Positions 45,033 through 53,266 of a DNA stretch of 64,000 bases are shown in pieces. The notes under the pieces are model-generated. The model did not search any database, was not told the DNA's origin, and was given only the letters and a program-made list of their open reading frames with translations. The stretch comes from Thermoflavifilum thermophilum (GTDB lineage: Bacteria; Bacteroidota; Bacteroidia; Chitinophagales; Chitinophagaceae): contig NZ_FPCJ01000001.1 in assembly GCF_900116565.1 (NCBI RefSeq), positions 124,001-188,000 of the forward strand, in the 5' to 3' direction. The first letter of the stretch is position 1; each line of letters opens with the position of its first letter. The position numbers and the translations under genes are program-made.

Positions 45033-45794
45033 TCATCGTTTTTTGGCTACAATCATAAACACACATGCATCCTTTTTACGATGGTTGGCTGTGTGAAACG
45101 AATCGGCCATCGCTATTCTAAACTGCATGACGGGTACAAAAAACCATTTTATGAAAAAAGGTAATCGAAACAAAAATGCATCTTGCAACAATTGCAAACC
45201 CACAGAAGCAAGACCTTGTATGCCTATTATGTCGATTATTTCAAAACCATTTTCTTGTATAATCTTTTGCAACCCGGCAGATGTCCATCGCCAATAATCA
45301 ACCGGATCCGGATGATACATCCAGATACCATGTGTAGATAAGATCAACAAACCATGTTTTTTCATGACTCTACAGGCTTCGCGGAGATACAAATCTGGAT
45401 TCGTAACATGTTCTAATACCTGTGTAGAAAGGATAACATCTGCATAACCATCATTGAGCGGCAAACGGCCCTGTTCATCCAATACAATTTGGGCGGCCTT
45501 ATTTAAAGCAATATCCGCTCCCACATATTGTTTTACATAAGGGGCAAACAATGTTCGATAGGGCATGCTGCCACATCCATAATCCACTAAAACCTCATAC
45601 CTGCCTGTCCGATAGGCAGGCTCGCCTGCTGGCAGGCAGGACTGTTGGGTATCGGATTGAAAATATTTCTGGATGACAAATTGAATAGCTTTTTTCAATT
45701 GCTTGAGATGATAATAACGAGGATGAAAAATGTTAGGATGCAGGCGATCGTGCATCTCTCGGTCAATGGATTGCTGGTTGCGTTCTTGAGCCAT
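45033..45794 (-). CDS. Class I SAM-dependent methyltransferase with palindrome-encoded insertion
   Basis: A 253-residue methyltransferase. Seen: VLVDYGCGSMPYRTLFAPYV (SAM motif I), YVGADIALNKA, and YADVILSTQVLEHVTNPDLY; the C-terminus ends with a short hydrophobic segment and SFHTANHRKKDACVFMIVAK. The start at 45792-45794 (MAQERNQQSIDREMHDRL) is chosen because the frame upstream is made of repeat sequence and overlaps the divergent flippase gene. Between the helical N-terminus and motif I lies SCLPAGEPAYRTGR, the in-frame translation of a palindromic repeat at 45600-45640, so the protein tolerates an inserted ~14-residue loop. The substrate is unknown; the setting suggests a glycan or lipid carrier. 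Confidence 0.8.
   Translation of the reverse strand: MAQERNQQSIDREMHDRLHPNIFHPRYYHLKQLKKAIQFVIQKYFQSDTQQSCLPAGEPAYRTGRYEVLVDYGCGSMPYRTLFAPYVKQYVGADIALNKAAQIVLDEQGRLPLNDGYADVILSTQVLEHVTNPDLYLREACRVMKKHGLLILSTHGIWMYHPDPVDYWRWTSAGLQKIIQENGFEIIDIIGIQGLASVGLQLLQDAFLFRLPFFIKWFFVPVMQFRIAMADSFHTANHRKKDACVFMIVAKKR
45600..45640. repeat. CCTGCC/GGCAGG palindrome, copy 3, in frame within the methyltransferase gene
   Basis: CCTGCCTGTCCGATAGGCAGG followed by CCTGCTGGCAGG: two nested inverted repeats about 40 bases long. It lies inside the methyltransferase reading frame just before the SAM-binding motif and keeps the frame open. Confidence 0.8.
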
Positions 45795-45808
45795 ATACGC
45801 GTGGTTGG

Positions 45809-45888
45809 GCCTGACTATTCGGCAGGCAGGTCTGTTTTGCCCATCAAAAATATTATTTTTGGCTTTCACAACCCTGCCTGATGGCAGG
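45809..45888. repeat. CCTGCC/GGCAGG palindromes, copies 4 and 5
   Basis: GCCTG...CAGGC at 45809-45827 and CCTGCC-TGAT-GGCAGG at 45873-45888 lie in the ~110 bases between the divergent methyltransferase and flippase start codons. They would form hairpins in either transcript leader. Confidence 0.7.
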
Positions 45889-45906
45889 CCGTCGAAAAAC
45901 AGATTC

Positions 45907-47448
45907 ATGGGTATTGTCAGGCGGCAAAGCATTCAATCCACCGTTTTTATTTATGCAGGATTTGCTATTGGTGCATGTAATGTGCTGGTGCTGTTTACCC
46001 ATTTTCTGAGTCCCGAACAATTCGGATTGATTCAGTTGATGGTAAATGCTGCAGCCCTGATGGCGGCCCTGGCTACTTTGGGTACAGTGCCTGTGGTAAA
46101 TAAATTTTTTCCTTTTTACCAGGATTATCTGAAACCTCATAAAAATGATCTACCACTGCTGGTAATCAGCATCTGTCTGCTGGGTTTCGGATTATTCGTA
46201 CTGGCTGGATGGCTGGGCAAATCGCTTATCATCCGTAAGTTTTCCGGCAATTCGGCTTTGTTTGTGCAATATTATTGCTGGCTGTTCCCCATGGTGTTCT
46301 TCATGTTGTTTTTTGCTTTGCTGGAGAGCTTTGCCTGGGGATTGCGCAAAACCGTACTCACCAACGTGCTCCGCGAAACGGTTGTACGCCTGTATGGCAC
46401 CCTGTTGATTGTACTGGTTGCCCTGCATGGGATATCGGTGGATGCATTCATCAAATTGTACAGTGGATTGTTTGCCATTCCAGTGATTGTGGTGCTGGTA
46501 GTATTGATCCGCAGCGGACAGTTTCATTTGTATGTGGGTATCAGCTCCGTAACCCGCAGGCTGTGGAAACGGATGCTGACTTTTAGCCTGTATGTGTTCA
46601 GCAGCAGTGTGTTCAACGTATTTGCTAAAACGGTTGAAATATTTTTCATTTCCAGTATCAACGGACTGGCACAAACAGGCGTGTATTCCATAGCCGATTA
46701 TATCATCCGGGTGATGGAAGTACCGCAGCGGGGCATGGCTTCCGTTACCACTCCCCTGCTGGCTGTACACTGGAAAAACAAGGATTATCAGGAAATTGAG
46801 AAGCTTTATCAGAAATCCTCAGCTACTTTGCTGATAGCCGGACTGGCCATTCTGGGATTGATCTGCACGGATCTACCGGATATTCAGCATTTTCTACCTG
46901 AAAAATACCGTGGGATTACCTGGGTGGTATGGATTCTGGGTGCAGGCAAACTGATGGATCTGGGCACAGGCGTGAATAACCAGGTGATTCAAACTTCCCA
47001 TTTCTGGAAATTTGATTTTTATACGAATATTTTCTTTACGGTTGTATCCATTGTGCTGAATTATTTTCTGGTGCATCGTTTCGGGATGATAGGTGCAGCC
47101 ATCACAGCAGCTCTTTCGCTGACGCTTTTTAATCTCATGCGTTGTGTGTTTATCTACTTGCGTTTCCGGATGCAGCCTTTCCGTTGGGCAACAGCTGGTA
47201 TTGTGCTATCGGGCATTGCAGCGTTCGCGATTGCGAAATCCATTCCGTTGCCTTTCGGTAATGATCCCCAAAACAAAGTGCTTATCTATCTGATCGACGC
47301 TGCCACAAGAGGCATCGTCTATATCGGCTTGTTTGGCGGCGCTGTGTTGTATTTCCGCTTTTCGGAGGATGTGAATCAGTTGGCTGAAAAATGGAAACAC
47401 ATCTTGTATCAATACGGACAAAAACTCATGCAAACCCTCTTCAAATAG
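45907..47448 (+). CDS. Wzx-like polysaccharide flippase
   Basis: A 513-residue membrane protein with about 14 predicted helices, of the MOP flippase superfamily, expected to turn lipid-linked repeat units across the inner membrane. The start at 45907 (MGIVRRQSIQSTVFIYAGFA) is the family-typical N-terminus; an open frame upstream is palindrome sequence overlapping the divergent gene. Early segments VLFTHFLSPEQFGLIQLMVN and PVVNKFFPFYQDY match oligosaccharide flippases of Bacteroidota. It is divergent from the methyltransferase/GT genes and is the only flippase of this cluster; the other flippase in the window at 1385 is unlike it. Confidence 0.88.
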   Translation: MGIVRRQSIQSTVFIYAGFAIGACNVLVLFTHFLSPEQFGLIQLMVNAAALMAALATLGTVPVVNKFFPFYQDYLKPHKNDLPLLVISICLLGFGLFVLAGWLGKSLIIRKFSGNSALFVQYYCWLFPMVFFMLFFALLESFAWGLRKTVLTNVLRETVVRLYGTLLIVLVALHGISVDAFIKLYSGLFAIPVIVVLVVLIRSGQFHLYVGISSVTRRLWKRMLTFSLYVFSSSVFNVFAKTVEIFFISSINGLAQTGVYSIADYIIRVMEVPQRGMASVTTPLLAVHWKNKDYQEIEKLYQKSSATLLIAGLAILGLICTDLPDIQHFLPEKYRGITWVVWILGAGKLMDLGTGVNNQVIQTSHFWKFDFYTNIFFTVVSIVLNYFLVHRFGMIGAAITAALSLTLFNLMRCVFIYLRFRMQPFRWATAGIVLSGIAAFAIAKSIPLPFGNDPQNKVLIYLIDAATRGIVYIGLFGGAVLYFRFSEDVNQLAEKWKHILYQYGQKLMQTLFK

Positions 47449-47539
47449 CTTTCAAACCCCTTTGAATATTCATTAAATACTGGGCCAATTTGCAGGTAAA
47501 GCAGCTGCAATGTGGATGACTTCCAGTCAGCAGTTCATT

Positions 47540-49069
47540 TCATTTCCACACAAAGGTAGCTACAGCGCCAGCCGGAAGCGTGGGGCTTACCTGTTTGCCC
47601 CGAAAGGAAATCTGAAAAGCTTGATCAGCTGACGACGGGTTGTACACAATGAGCACCTTGTAGCCGTCGGGTGTCAGAAAAGCCACATTGGGCAGGGCTG
47701 GCAGATCAGTGGAATATACCCGCACCGATCCGGAGGGAACAAATTTGGATGCATGGGCAATGGAATAATAAGATGAATTGCGGACAATGTCGCTCCCAAT
47801 GGTTAAAGCACCCAAACAGCTGGAACAACCTCCAGGCGTATGGGGCTGGTAATTGGGATCGGCTGCCAGATTCCACTTGATCACACAGCGGCTCCAATTG
47901 CGCGTGGCGCCGATAATCAGGTTCTGGATATCCCAGGCCAGATTGGGACCAAACTGGTCGGGCCCGCCGGTCCATTGTTCGGTGAAATACACATTTTTAT
48001 CGGGATAGGCATCGTGCACCTGCGTTAAAGCCGCGATGTTGCCGGCATAAAGATGAAAAGCTGAACCATCAACATATTGCCGAGCAATGGAATCTTGCAA
48101 GATAGTGAGTGGATAATCGGGCCGGTCGCAATTGTGATCATACACCACGATTTTAGTAGGCAGCCCGGCCCGGCGCAGTGCCGGACCTAAATAATCCCTC
48201 ACAAAACGCAATTCTTCCTCAGCCTGCATCACCATGCTGGGATTGTTGCCGCCATACAAGGGCTCGTTTTGCGGCGTAATGGCTTCAATGGGAATGCCCT
48301 GTGCTTGCATGGCCTGGAGGTATTTTACAAAATAACGGGCATACACGCCATAAAATGCGGTGTCGAGGCTGCCGCCTATGAGGCTGTGATTGGTTTTCAT
48401 CCAGGCCGGAGCCGACCAGGGTGTGGCGATGATATGCAAATGCGGATTGATCTGTACAATCTTTTGCAGCACGGGAATCAAATCATACTGATCGGCTCCC
48501 AGGTTGAAATATTGCAGAGCGGTATCAGTTTGGCCGGCCGGCATATCATCGTAAGTAAAAGCAGCACGATTCAGATCGGAAGCGCCAATGCTGATGCGGA
48601 TGTAGCTGATGTGAATGGAATTACTGTCGTTGCCAAACAATTCCTGCAATAAGGCGTTTTGCTGGTTTGGGGGTAATTTGTTGATGAGATAGGCACTACC
48701 ACCGGTAAGGGCAAATCCAAATCCATCCATAGTTTGAAAGGTTTGTGTGGTATCCACTTCAATCACGGGCTGATGGATGGGAGCAGCGGAAAACAGCAAG
48801 GCTACGTTTTGCCGGGCCAGCAACTGGCTGCGATCGGGTGTGGTGAGATAGAAAGCCACATCGGTCTGTACCGGTGGCGAAGGAGTGGAGGGTGTGCTAT
48901 CGGCTGGTGGTTGGGCCTGCGCGTGGGAGGGCGTTGATTTGGCACAACCTACATATCCTATGCTGCTAATCAGTGCAATGGTACATACAACCCGCAAGCT
49001 ACGGGGAAAAATCCACGACCAGAAACCCTGTCGCCGGGGTTTGTGTGCCGGATTGAAACTGTTTTGCAT
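47540..49069 (-). CDS. GH30 glycoside hydrolase (probable beta-glucanase/glucosidase), exported
   Basis: A 509-residue exported GH30 enzyme. The start at 49067-49069 (MQNSFNPAHKPRRQGFWSWI) leads to a lipoprotein-like signal (ALISSIGYVGCAKS). Seen: QTFQTMDGFGFALTGGSAYL near residue 120, the acid/base Glu in AITPQNEPLYGG near 275, and the nucleophile Glu in VYFTEQWTGGPD near 370; a short beta domain ends in FVWK. Together with the adjacent GH16 and SusCD this suggests a beta-1,3/1,6-glucan (laminarin) enzyme, such as a beta-1,6-glucanase or beta-glucosidase of GH30 subfamily 1 or 3, rather than a xylanase of subfamily 8. It lies beyond a 358-base gap after the GH16 gene that holds an unusual tandem array. 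Confidence 0.88.
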   Translation of the reverse strand: MQNSFNPAHKPRRQGFWSWIFPRSLRVVCTIALISSIGYVGCAKSTPSHAQAQPPADSTPSTPSPPVQTDVAFYLTTPDRSQLLARQNVALLFSAAPIHQPVIEVDTTQTFQTMDGFGFALTGGSAYLINKLPPNQQNALLQELFGNDSNSIHISYIRISIGASDLNRAAFTYDDMPAGQTDTALQYFNLGADQYDLIPVLQKIVQINPHLHIIATPWSAPAWMKTNHSLIGGSLDTAFYGVYARYFVKYLQAMQAQGIPIEAITPQNEPLYGGNNPSMVMQAEEELRFVRDYLGPALRRAGLPTKIVVYDHNCDRPDYPLTILQDSIARQYVDGSAFHLYAGNIAALTQVHDAYPDKNVYFTEQWTGGPDQFGPNLAWDIQNLIIGATRNWSRCVIKWNLAADPNYQPHTPGGCSSCLGALTIGSDIVRNSSYYSIAHASKFVPSGSVRVYSTDLPALPNVAFLTPDGYKVLIVYNPSSADQAFQISFRGKQVSPTLPAGAVATFVWK

Positions 49070-49118
49070 TTTTAACTGTTTAAATAGATCCCTCGACAGG
49101 CTCGGGATAAGGACGTAC

Positions 49119-49305
49119 AATAAAAAAACCATCATTCCTAATAAAACCCTCATCCCAAGCGAATAAACATCATGATTGCTATTAAACGACTATCATCCAC
49201 CTAAGTAAAACCATCGTTCATTCATAAAAACCCTCATGCCCAATTAAAACCATCAACTCAACCTAAGATAAACCCTTCTTCCTGATAACACCGTTGTTCC
49301 GGGCG
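49119..49305. repeat. Degenerate tandem array of ~21-bp units upstream of GH30
   Basis: Nine successive units of 19-23 bases share a core like ATAAAACCATCATTCC. Unit starts are about 49119, 49140, 49162, 49181, 49204, 49224, 49243, 49266 and 49285. Each begins with an A/T-rich part (ATAAAA, ATTAAA, AGTAAA) and continues with CC[A/C]TCAT-like sequence; later units are more diverged. The array covers 187 bases and ends 50 bases before the GH30 start codon in transcription direction. The average period, near two DNA turns, would place all units on one helix face. The rest of the gap (49306-49427) shows only a small inverted repeat, GTCAG-GTAA-CTGAC, at 49374-49387; the stretch 49085-49110 carries a CTCGACAGGCTCGGGA segment of unknown nature. 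Confidence 0.7.
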
Positions 49306-49427
49306 AAGCGAAGCATCTCCTTAACCCACCTCATCGGCCAAAACATCTCCCATGCAACATTACGGGAGGGGTTGTCAGGTAACTGACCCACAGCATGATA
49401 CCCGGAATAGCCGCCTTCGCATCGGAC

Positions 49428-50630
49428 TTAATTTTTCTGAAATACCCGTACATAGTCCACAAACATGCGCTGCGGGAAGGTCGTGGTAGCGTCGGGAGGT
49501 CCCGGCCAGTTGCCGCCCACAGCCACATTGAAAATGAAAAAGAAAGGCTGATCAAACGGATAGGGCCCATCGCTCAAATCCTGCCGCGAAGCTTTTACAT
49601 AAGGGATATCATCCACCCATATCTGCAGCGAATCGGCACTCCACAACAGGCTGAACACATGAAAGGCTTGCGAAAAATCACCCTGGGTTAGATTGTACAC
49701 ATTGTTGAAGGTGCCTTCACTGCCATCGGCTTTTTTCCAATGAAAAGAGCCCACCACCTGGCGTGGATTTTTGCCAATCAGTTCCATGATATCGATTTCA
49801 CCACATTGCGGCCACCCTACTTGCTTGATATTGCTGCCCAGCATCCAAAGCGCCGGCCACAGGCCCTGCGCCACAGGCAGCTTGGCACGAATGTCGATCC
49901 GGCCATATTGAAATGCATGTTTGCCCTGCGTGGTGATGCGGGCGGAGGTGTACGCGTTATTGCCGTAGCTTTCGTTGCGCGCTTCGATAATCAGTTTGCC
50001 ATTGGACAGAAACACATTTTGCGGCCGGGAAGTGTAATATTCCAGTTCCTGATTGCCCCAGCCATTGCCACCGATTTCGTAGTTCCAATCATTATCCGAC
50101 AGGCTGGTTTCATCAAACTCATCGTGCCAGACCAGCTGATAGCCAGGATATGAGAGGGGCGATGTATAACCCGAATCGCTGGTGGGCAGATAGAGCAAAT
50201 CCTGATTTAGGATGGTAGCAGTGGCTTTGTTTTTAGCCAATGTGGCATGTTGCGGATGGGACAACACCAGGTAAAAAGTCTGGTTTGGCTGGCGCAAACT
50301 ATCGGCTATCACGGTTATATCCACGTAAGCCTGTGTGCTGCCGGGTGCAAAATGCAGGGTACCGCTATCGGGTATAAAATCTTTGCCTGCGACGGCTGTA
50401 CCCGCCTCGGTGTGGTAGTTGACCGTGATTTCCTGCGTGGATGCAGCTGATAAACCTATGTAGAAGCGAAAGCTGATGTTCTGCGCAGGCTGACGGGCCA
50501 GCGTTACATCGGAAACGGTGATGGCAGGTTGATTCCCATCGGAAGGCGCAGGGTTGTTCGACGACTTGCTGCAGGAATAAACCATCTGCAAACCGCAACT
50601 CATCCACAAAAAAAGCCAGCGTAGTTTCAT
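49428..50630 (-). CDS. GH16 endo-beta-1,3-glucanase (laminarinase) lipoprotein with Calx-beta-like domain
   Basis: A 400-residue surface lipoprotein. The signal ends in a lipobox (MVYSCSKSS, Cys near residue 20). Residues ~35-145 form a Calx-beta-like domain (VNYHTEAGTAVAGKDFIPDS). The GH16 domain occupies residues ~165-400: LVWHDEFDETSLSDNDWNYE, WGNQELEYYTSRPQNVF, and the catalytic GEIDIMELIG (E-x-D-x-x-E) near residue 280, then FVDYVRVFQKN at the end. The ExDxxE form and WxxExxxxxGWGNxE-type elements point to GH16 subfamily 3, the laminarinases. It follows the PKD/SusE-like gene after 100 bases containing a weak terminator, and precedes GH30. Confidence 0.93.
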   Translation of the reverse strand: MKLRWLFLWMSCGLQMVYSCSKSSNNPAPSDGNQPAITVSDVTLARQPAQNISFRFYIGLSAASTQEITVNYHTEAGTAVAGKDFIPDSGTLHFAPGSTQAYVDITVIADSLRQPNQTFYLVLSHPQHATLAKNKATATILNQDLLYLPTSDSGYTSPLSYPGYQLVWHDEFDETSLSDNDWNYEIGGNGWGNQELEYYTSRPQNVFLSNGKLIIEARNESYGNNAYTSARITTQGKHAFQYGRIDIRAKLPVAQGLWPALWMLGSNIKQVGWPQCGEIDIMELIGKNPRQVVGSFHWKKADGSEGTFNNVYNLTQGDFSQAFHVFSLLWSADSLQIWVDDIPYVKASRQDLSDGPYPFDQPFFFIFNVAVGGNWPGPPDATTTFPQRMFVDYVRVFQKN

Positions 50631-50684
50631 GATATCAAGTTTAAAAAGTAAATAGGGTCTTCATAAATAGAACAAAACCAAAAC

Positions 50685-50703
50685 ACTTCTTGCACGAAGA
50701 AGT
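50685..50703 (-). terminator. Weak intrinsic terminator/attenuator before GH16
   Basis: ACTTCTT and AAGAAGT form a 7-bp perfect stem with a 5-base loop; on the minus strand it is followed by GTTTTGGTTTTG. It lies between the SusE-like and GH16 genes, so it may reduce expression of the enzymes relative to susCD, much as the hairpin at 17807 may do in the xylan locus. Confidence 0.45.
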
Positions 50704-50730
50704 ATGATGCACAGTCTTAAAAGCGAATCA

Positions 50731-51690
50731 TTAATTCACACTCCGCAAGGTGTAGGTCCACCACACCGGATTGTTAGGATCCTGGCTATCATTGATGCCC
50801 AGCTTGAGCACATCAAATCCGGCCGGATCGTGATACATATCCAGAATATCGTATGTGATGGAATTCACTACCGGAGCGGTTTTGGTTTCACCCTGGTTGG
50901 TAACTTTGGCCAAACCGATATGGGCGCCTAAGCCAATCACTTTCAGCTGGCCCTTCTTGGCTACACCCGTTCCTTCAATCACCTGATAACGGAAAGTACC
51001 CGACGCCCAAGGCTTTTGAGCCGGTGGCAGGTCGGCATTCACATCGCAGCTCCAATTAGCCTTTCCGAGATAATCTTCGGTATAAAAATCCCCCTTGTTG
51101 TCATACTCAAAAGTGCCGTTGGCATCAAAGTAAAAAGTGTAGGTGTCATTAAAATCGCATACGCGCGGGCCGGTTACGTCGGAAGCCGGATTGCCCCACC
51201 AGCTGCCATCGTCAGGATTAGGCCCCACTTTGTAGGCATAAGCTTCGGGTGCAAATTGCCAGGTCTTGGAAGTACAGCCAGCAATGAAGCCCAGCACCGA
51301 ATTCTGGCAGGCAGTGGGATCATTGTTGTTGATGGTCACTTTTTGTTCGGCAGAATCCAGTCCGCCATGCGCCGCTACGATTAATTTAATGGTATAGGTG
51401 CCGGCAAAAGTGAAACGAAAATGGGCCGAATCGCCTTCAGCTGTTTGCTGGGTTTCTTCCACCGTCCAGTACGGTATGGATACCGAGCCATACTTGCCTA
51501 CTGGCGGTGTGGTATTCACCAGTGTAATGGTGTTCTGATCACCCCCGCCAATGATTTGAAAGCTGGCTTGGGACGGGGCTCCCAGCGAAATGTCTTTTAA
51601 ATCATCGGGGCGGCAATTGCTGAGCATCACGGCCAGCAGGCCAATGAACAGGATGGCGATGAGGAAATATGGAAGATGATAACGTTTCAT
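50731..51690 (-). CDS. PKD-domain SusE-like surface glycan-binding lipoprotein
   Basis: A 319-residue lipoprotein. The start at 51688-51690 (MKRYHLPYFLIAILFIGLLA) leads to a lipobox (LSNCRPDD). Residues ~40-115 form a PKD-like beta-sandwich (ending TFAGTYTIKLIVAAHGGLDS), and the C-terminal ~190 residues form a beta-rich, aromatic-rich domain with segments such as KTWQFAPEAYAYKVGPNPDD and DDGSWWGNP. Proteins of this layout follow susD in laminarin loci of marine and soil Bacteroidota and bind beta-1,3-glucan. It begins 23 bases after the SusD stop. The binding role is inferred from family and position; no enzyme motif was seen. Confidence 0.75.
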   Translation of the reverse strand: MKRYHLPYFLIAILFIGLLAVMLSNCRPDDLKDISLGAPSQASFQIIGGGDQNTITLVNTTPPVGKYGSVSIPYWTVEETQQTAEGDSAHFRFTFAGTYTIKLIVAAHGGLDSAEQKVTINNNDPTACQNSVLGFIAGCTSKTWQFAPEAYAYKVGPNPDDGSWWGNPASDVTGPRVCDFNDTYTFYFDANGTFEYDNKGDFYTEDYLGKANWSCDVNADLPPAQKPWASGTFRYQVIEGTGVAKKGQLKVIGLGAHIGLAKVTNQGETKTAPVVNSITYDILDMYHDPAGFDVLKLGINDSQDPNNPVWWTYTLRSVN

Positions 51691-51713
51691 GGTGAAAAGT
51701 TTTAAGTCAACAA

Positions 51714-53231
51714 TCAATAACCCGGATTTTGTTTCAATTGGGTATTGTTCATTTCAACCAATGGAATAGGCAATAATTCATGTTTGCCCGCCTGGAATCC
51801 CTTGAAGGCCAGCACGGAAGGAGCCCATCCCAGGCGCACCAGGTCGAACCAACGATGGCCTTCGGTAGCCAGCTCAATCATGCGTTCGTGATAGATGTTT
51901 TTCAGCGTAGGCGCTACATTGCCCAATCCTACACGCGCTCTGACTGCATTGAGCAACATGCTGGCCTTAGCCAGATCGCCACCACCGCGCACCAGCGCTT
52001 CAGCTTCGAGTAAATAGGTATCAGCCAGGCGAATCTCGATGTAATCATTCGGGAAATTGAGCTCGGGTTGACCGGTAGTGGACACGTATTTAGCCAGGGG
52101 AGCATATTTTTGAATGAAATAGCCCGTGTTATCATAGCCCGGGGTATAACTCCTGCCAGGAGCCGCATTCACAATGCTATCTATATCAGCAACGGTGTAT
52201 GGATAACGGGGATCGCCCTTCAGGCTATCAACAAAGCTGGGGATAATGGGATTAAAACTCCATCCTCCCGACCAGTAAATAGGTCCGCTATAGCTGCGCG
52301 GTCCCACCATCTGGGTATAAACATTTCCCAGAAAATTAGGCCAGTTGCCCCATCCGGCATTCTGAGCTCCGGTGTGTACGATTTCGAGGATGGATTCGCT
52401 GTTAAACTTGTTATCCGGACTGAAGATATCCGGGAAATTGGGCACCAGGTGATAATAACCCGAAAAGTTCACGCTGTCCAGATAAGCTGCAGCTTCCAGC
52501 ATACGGGAATTGTTATTGGGTCCGGCTTCCCACATGATCACCTTTCCCATGAGGGCATAGGCTGCTCCTTTGGTGGCCCGCCCCCCTTCATCGGGAATAT
52601 TTACGGTCCAGGGTAGATCAGGAATGGCCTCTTTCAGGTCGGTTTCAATCTGATGATAGACCGAATCCACCGGCGCCTGGGTTTGCTTGTAGATTTCTTC
52701 CGTAGCCAGAGGATGGGTGATGAGCGGAATGTTTTTAAACAGGCGCACCAGCCAGAAATAGTAATATGCCCGGAGGAATTTGGCTTCGGCAATGTAGCGG
52801 GCTTTGGTAGCTGGATCAAGCCCCTGCACGCCATCTATTTTGGAGAGGAATATATTCACGCGGTAAATACCGGTGTAGTTTCTGTCCCAGAATCCTGCCT
52901 GAGGACCCAGTGCCGGCGTGAGGGTGTAGTTGTTCCACACTTGCCAGAATGCCATATCGGTGGGACCTCCGCCACCGGCATAACATTCATCGGATGCGGA
53001 ATTCAAGGGGCCCAGCGGGTCAATATAGGTATTGTCGCTGCTGCCAGCTTCCCAACCCATGGGGTTATAAGCCGCCACCAGGGCTGCAAAAGCCTGGTCG
53101 GGGGTTTGGTAATAATTCGACTCTAACTGCAATCCTTTGGGTTGCACTTCCAAAAAGCTCTTGCTGCAGGCTGTAACCAGCACAGCCAATAATGGAAGCA
53201 GGAATGCAGATATGATAAAGTTGCGTTTCAT
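51714..53231 (-). CDS. SusD/RagB-family glycan-binding lipoprotein (beta-glucan locus)
   Basis: A 505-residue SusD-like surface lipoprotein. The start at 53229-53231 (MKRNFIISAFLLPLLAVLVT) leads to a lipobox ACSKSF. Typical elements are FLEVQPKGLQLESNYYQTPD near the N-terminus, AEAKFLRAYYYFWLVRLFKN near residue 150, and the C-terminal LADTYLLEAEALVRGGGDLA and ERMIELATEGHRWFDLVRLG. It starts 35 bases after the SusC stop. The adjacent GH16 and GH30 genes suggest that it binds laminarin-type beta-glucan. Confidence 0.95.
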   Translation of the reverse strand: MKRNFIISAFLLPLLAVLVTACSKSFLEVQPKGLQLESNYYQTPDQAFAALVAAYNPMGWEAGSSDNTYIDPLGPLNSASDECYAGGGGPTDMAFWQVWNNYTLTPALGPQAGFWDRNYTGIYRVNIFLSKIDGVQGLDPATKARYIAEAKFLRAYYYFWLVRLFKNIPLITHPLATEEIYKQTQAPVDSVYHQIETDLKEAIPDLPWTVNIPDEGGRATKGAAYALMGKVIMWEAGPNNNSRMLEAAAYLDSVNFSGYYHLVPNFPDIFSPDNKFNSESILEIVHTGAQNAGWGNWPNFLGNVYTQMVGPRSYSGPIYWSGGWSFNPIIPSFVDSLKGDPRYPYTVADIDSIVNAAPGRSYTPGYDNTGYFIQKYAPLAKYVSTTGQPELNFPNDYIEIRLADTYLLEAEALVRGGGDLAKASMLLNAVRARVGLGNVAPTLKNIYHERMIELATEGHRWFDLVRLGWAPSVLAFKGFQAGKHELLPIPLVEMNNTQLKQNPGY

Positions 53232-53266
53232 GGTCATCCATTTTTGAACGGTGTTAGCAATAATGT

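Noticed and set aside
47451-47466. TTCAAA-CCCC-TTTGAA inverted repeat between the flippase and GH30 genes
   Set aside because: A 6-bp AT-rich stem without a T-run is too weak to call a terminator.
49085-49110. CTCGACAGGCTCGGGA segment that could extend the GH30 protein at its N-terminus
   Set aside because: The in-frame extension has a poor signal-peptide order and overlaps repeat-like sequence; the ATG at 49069 gives a proper lipoprotein signal.
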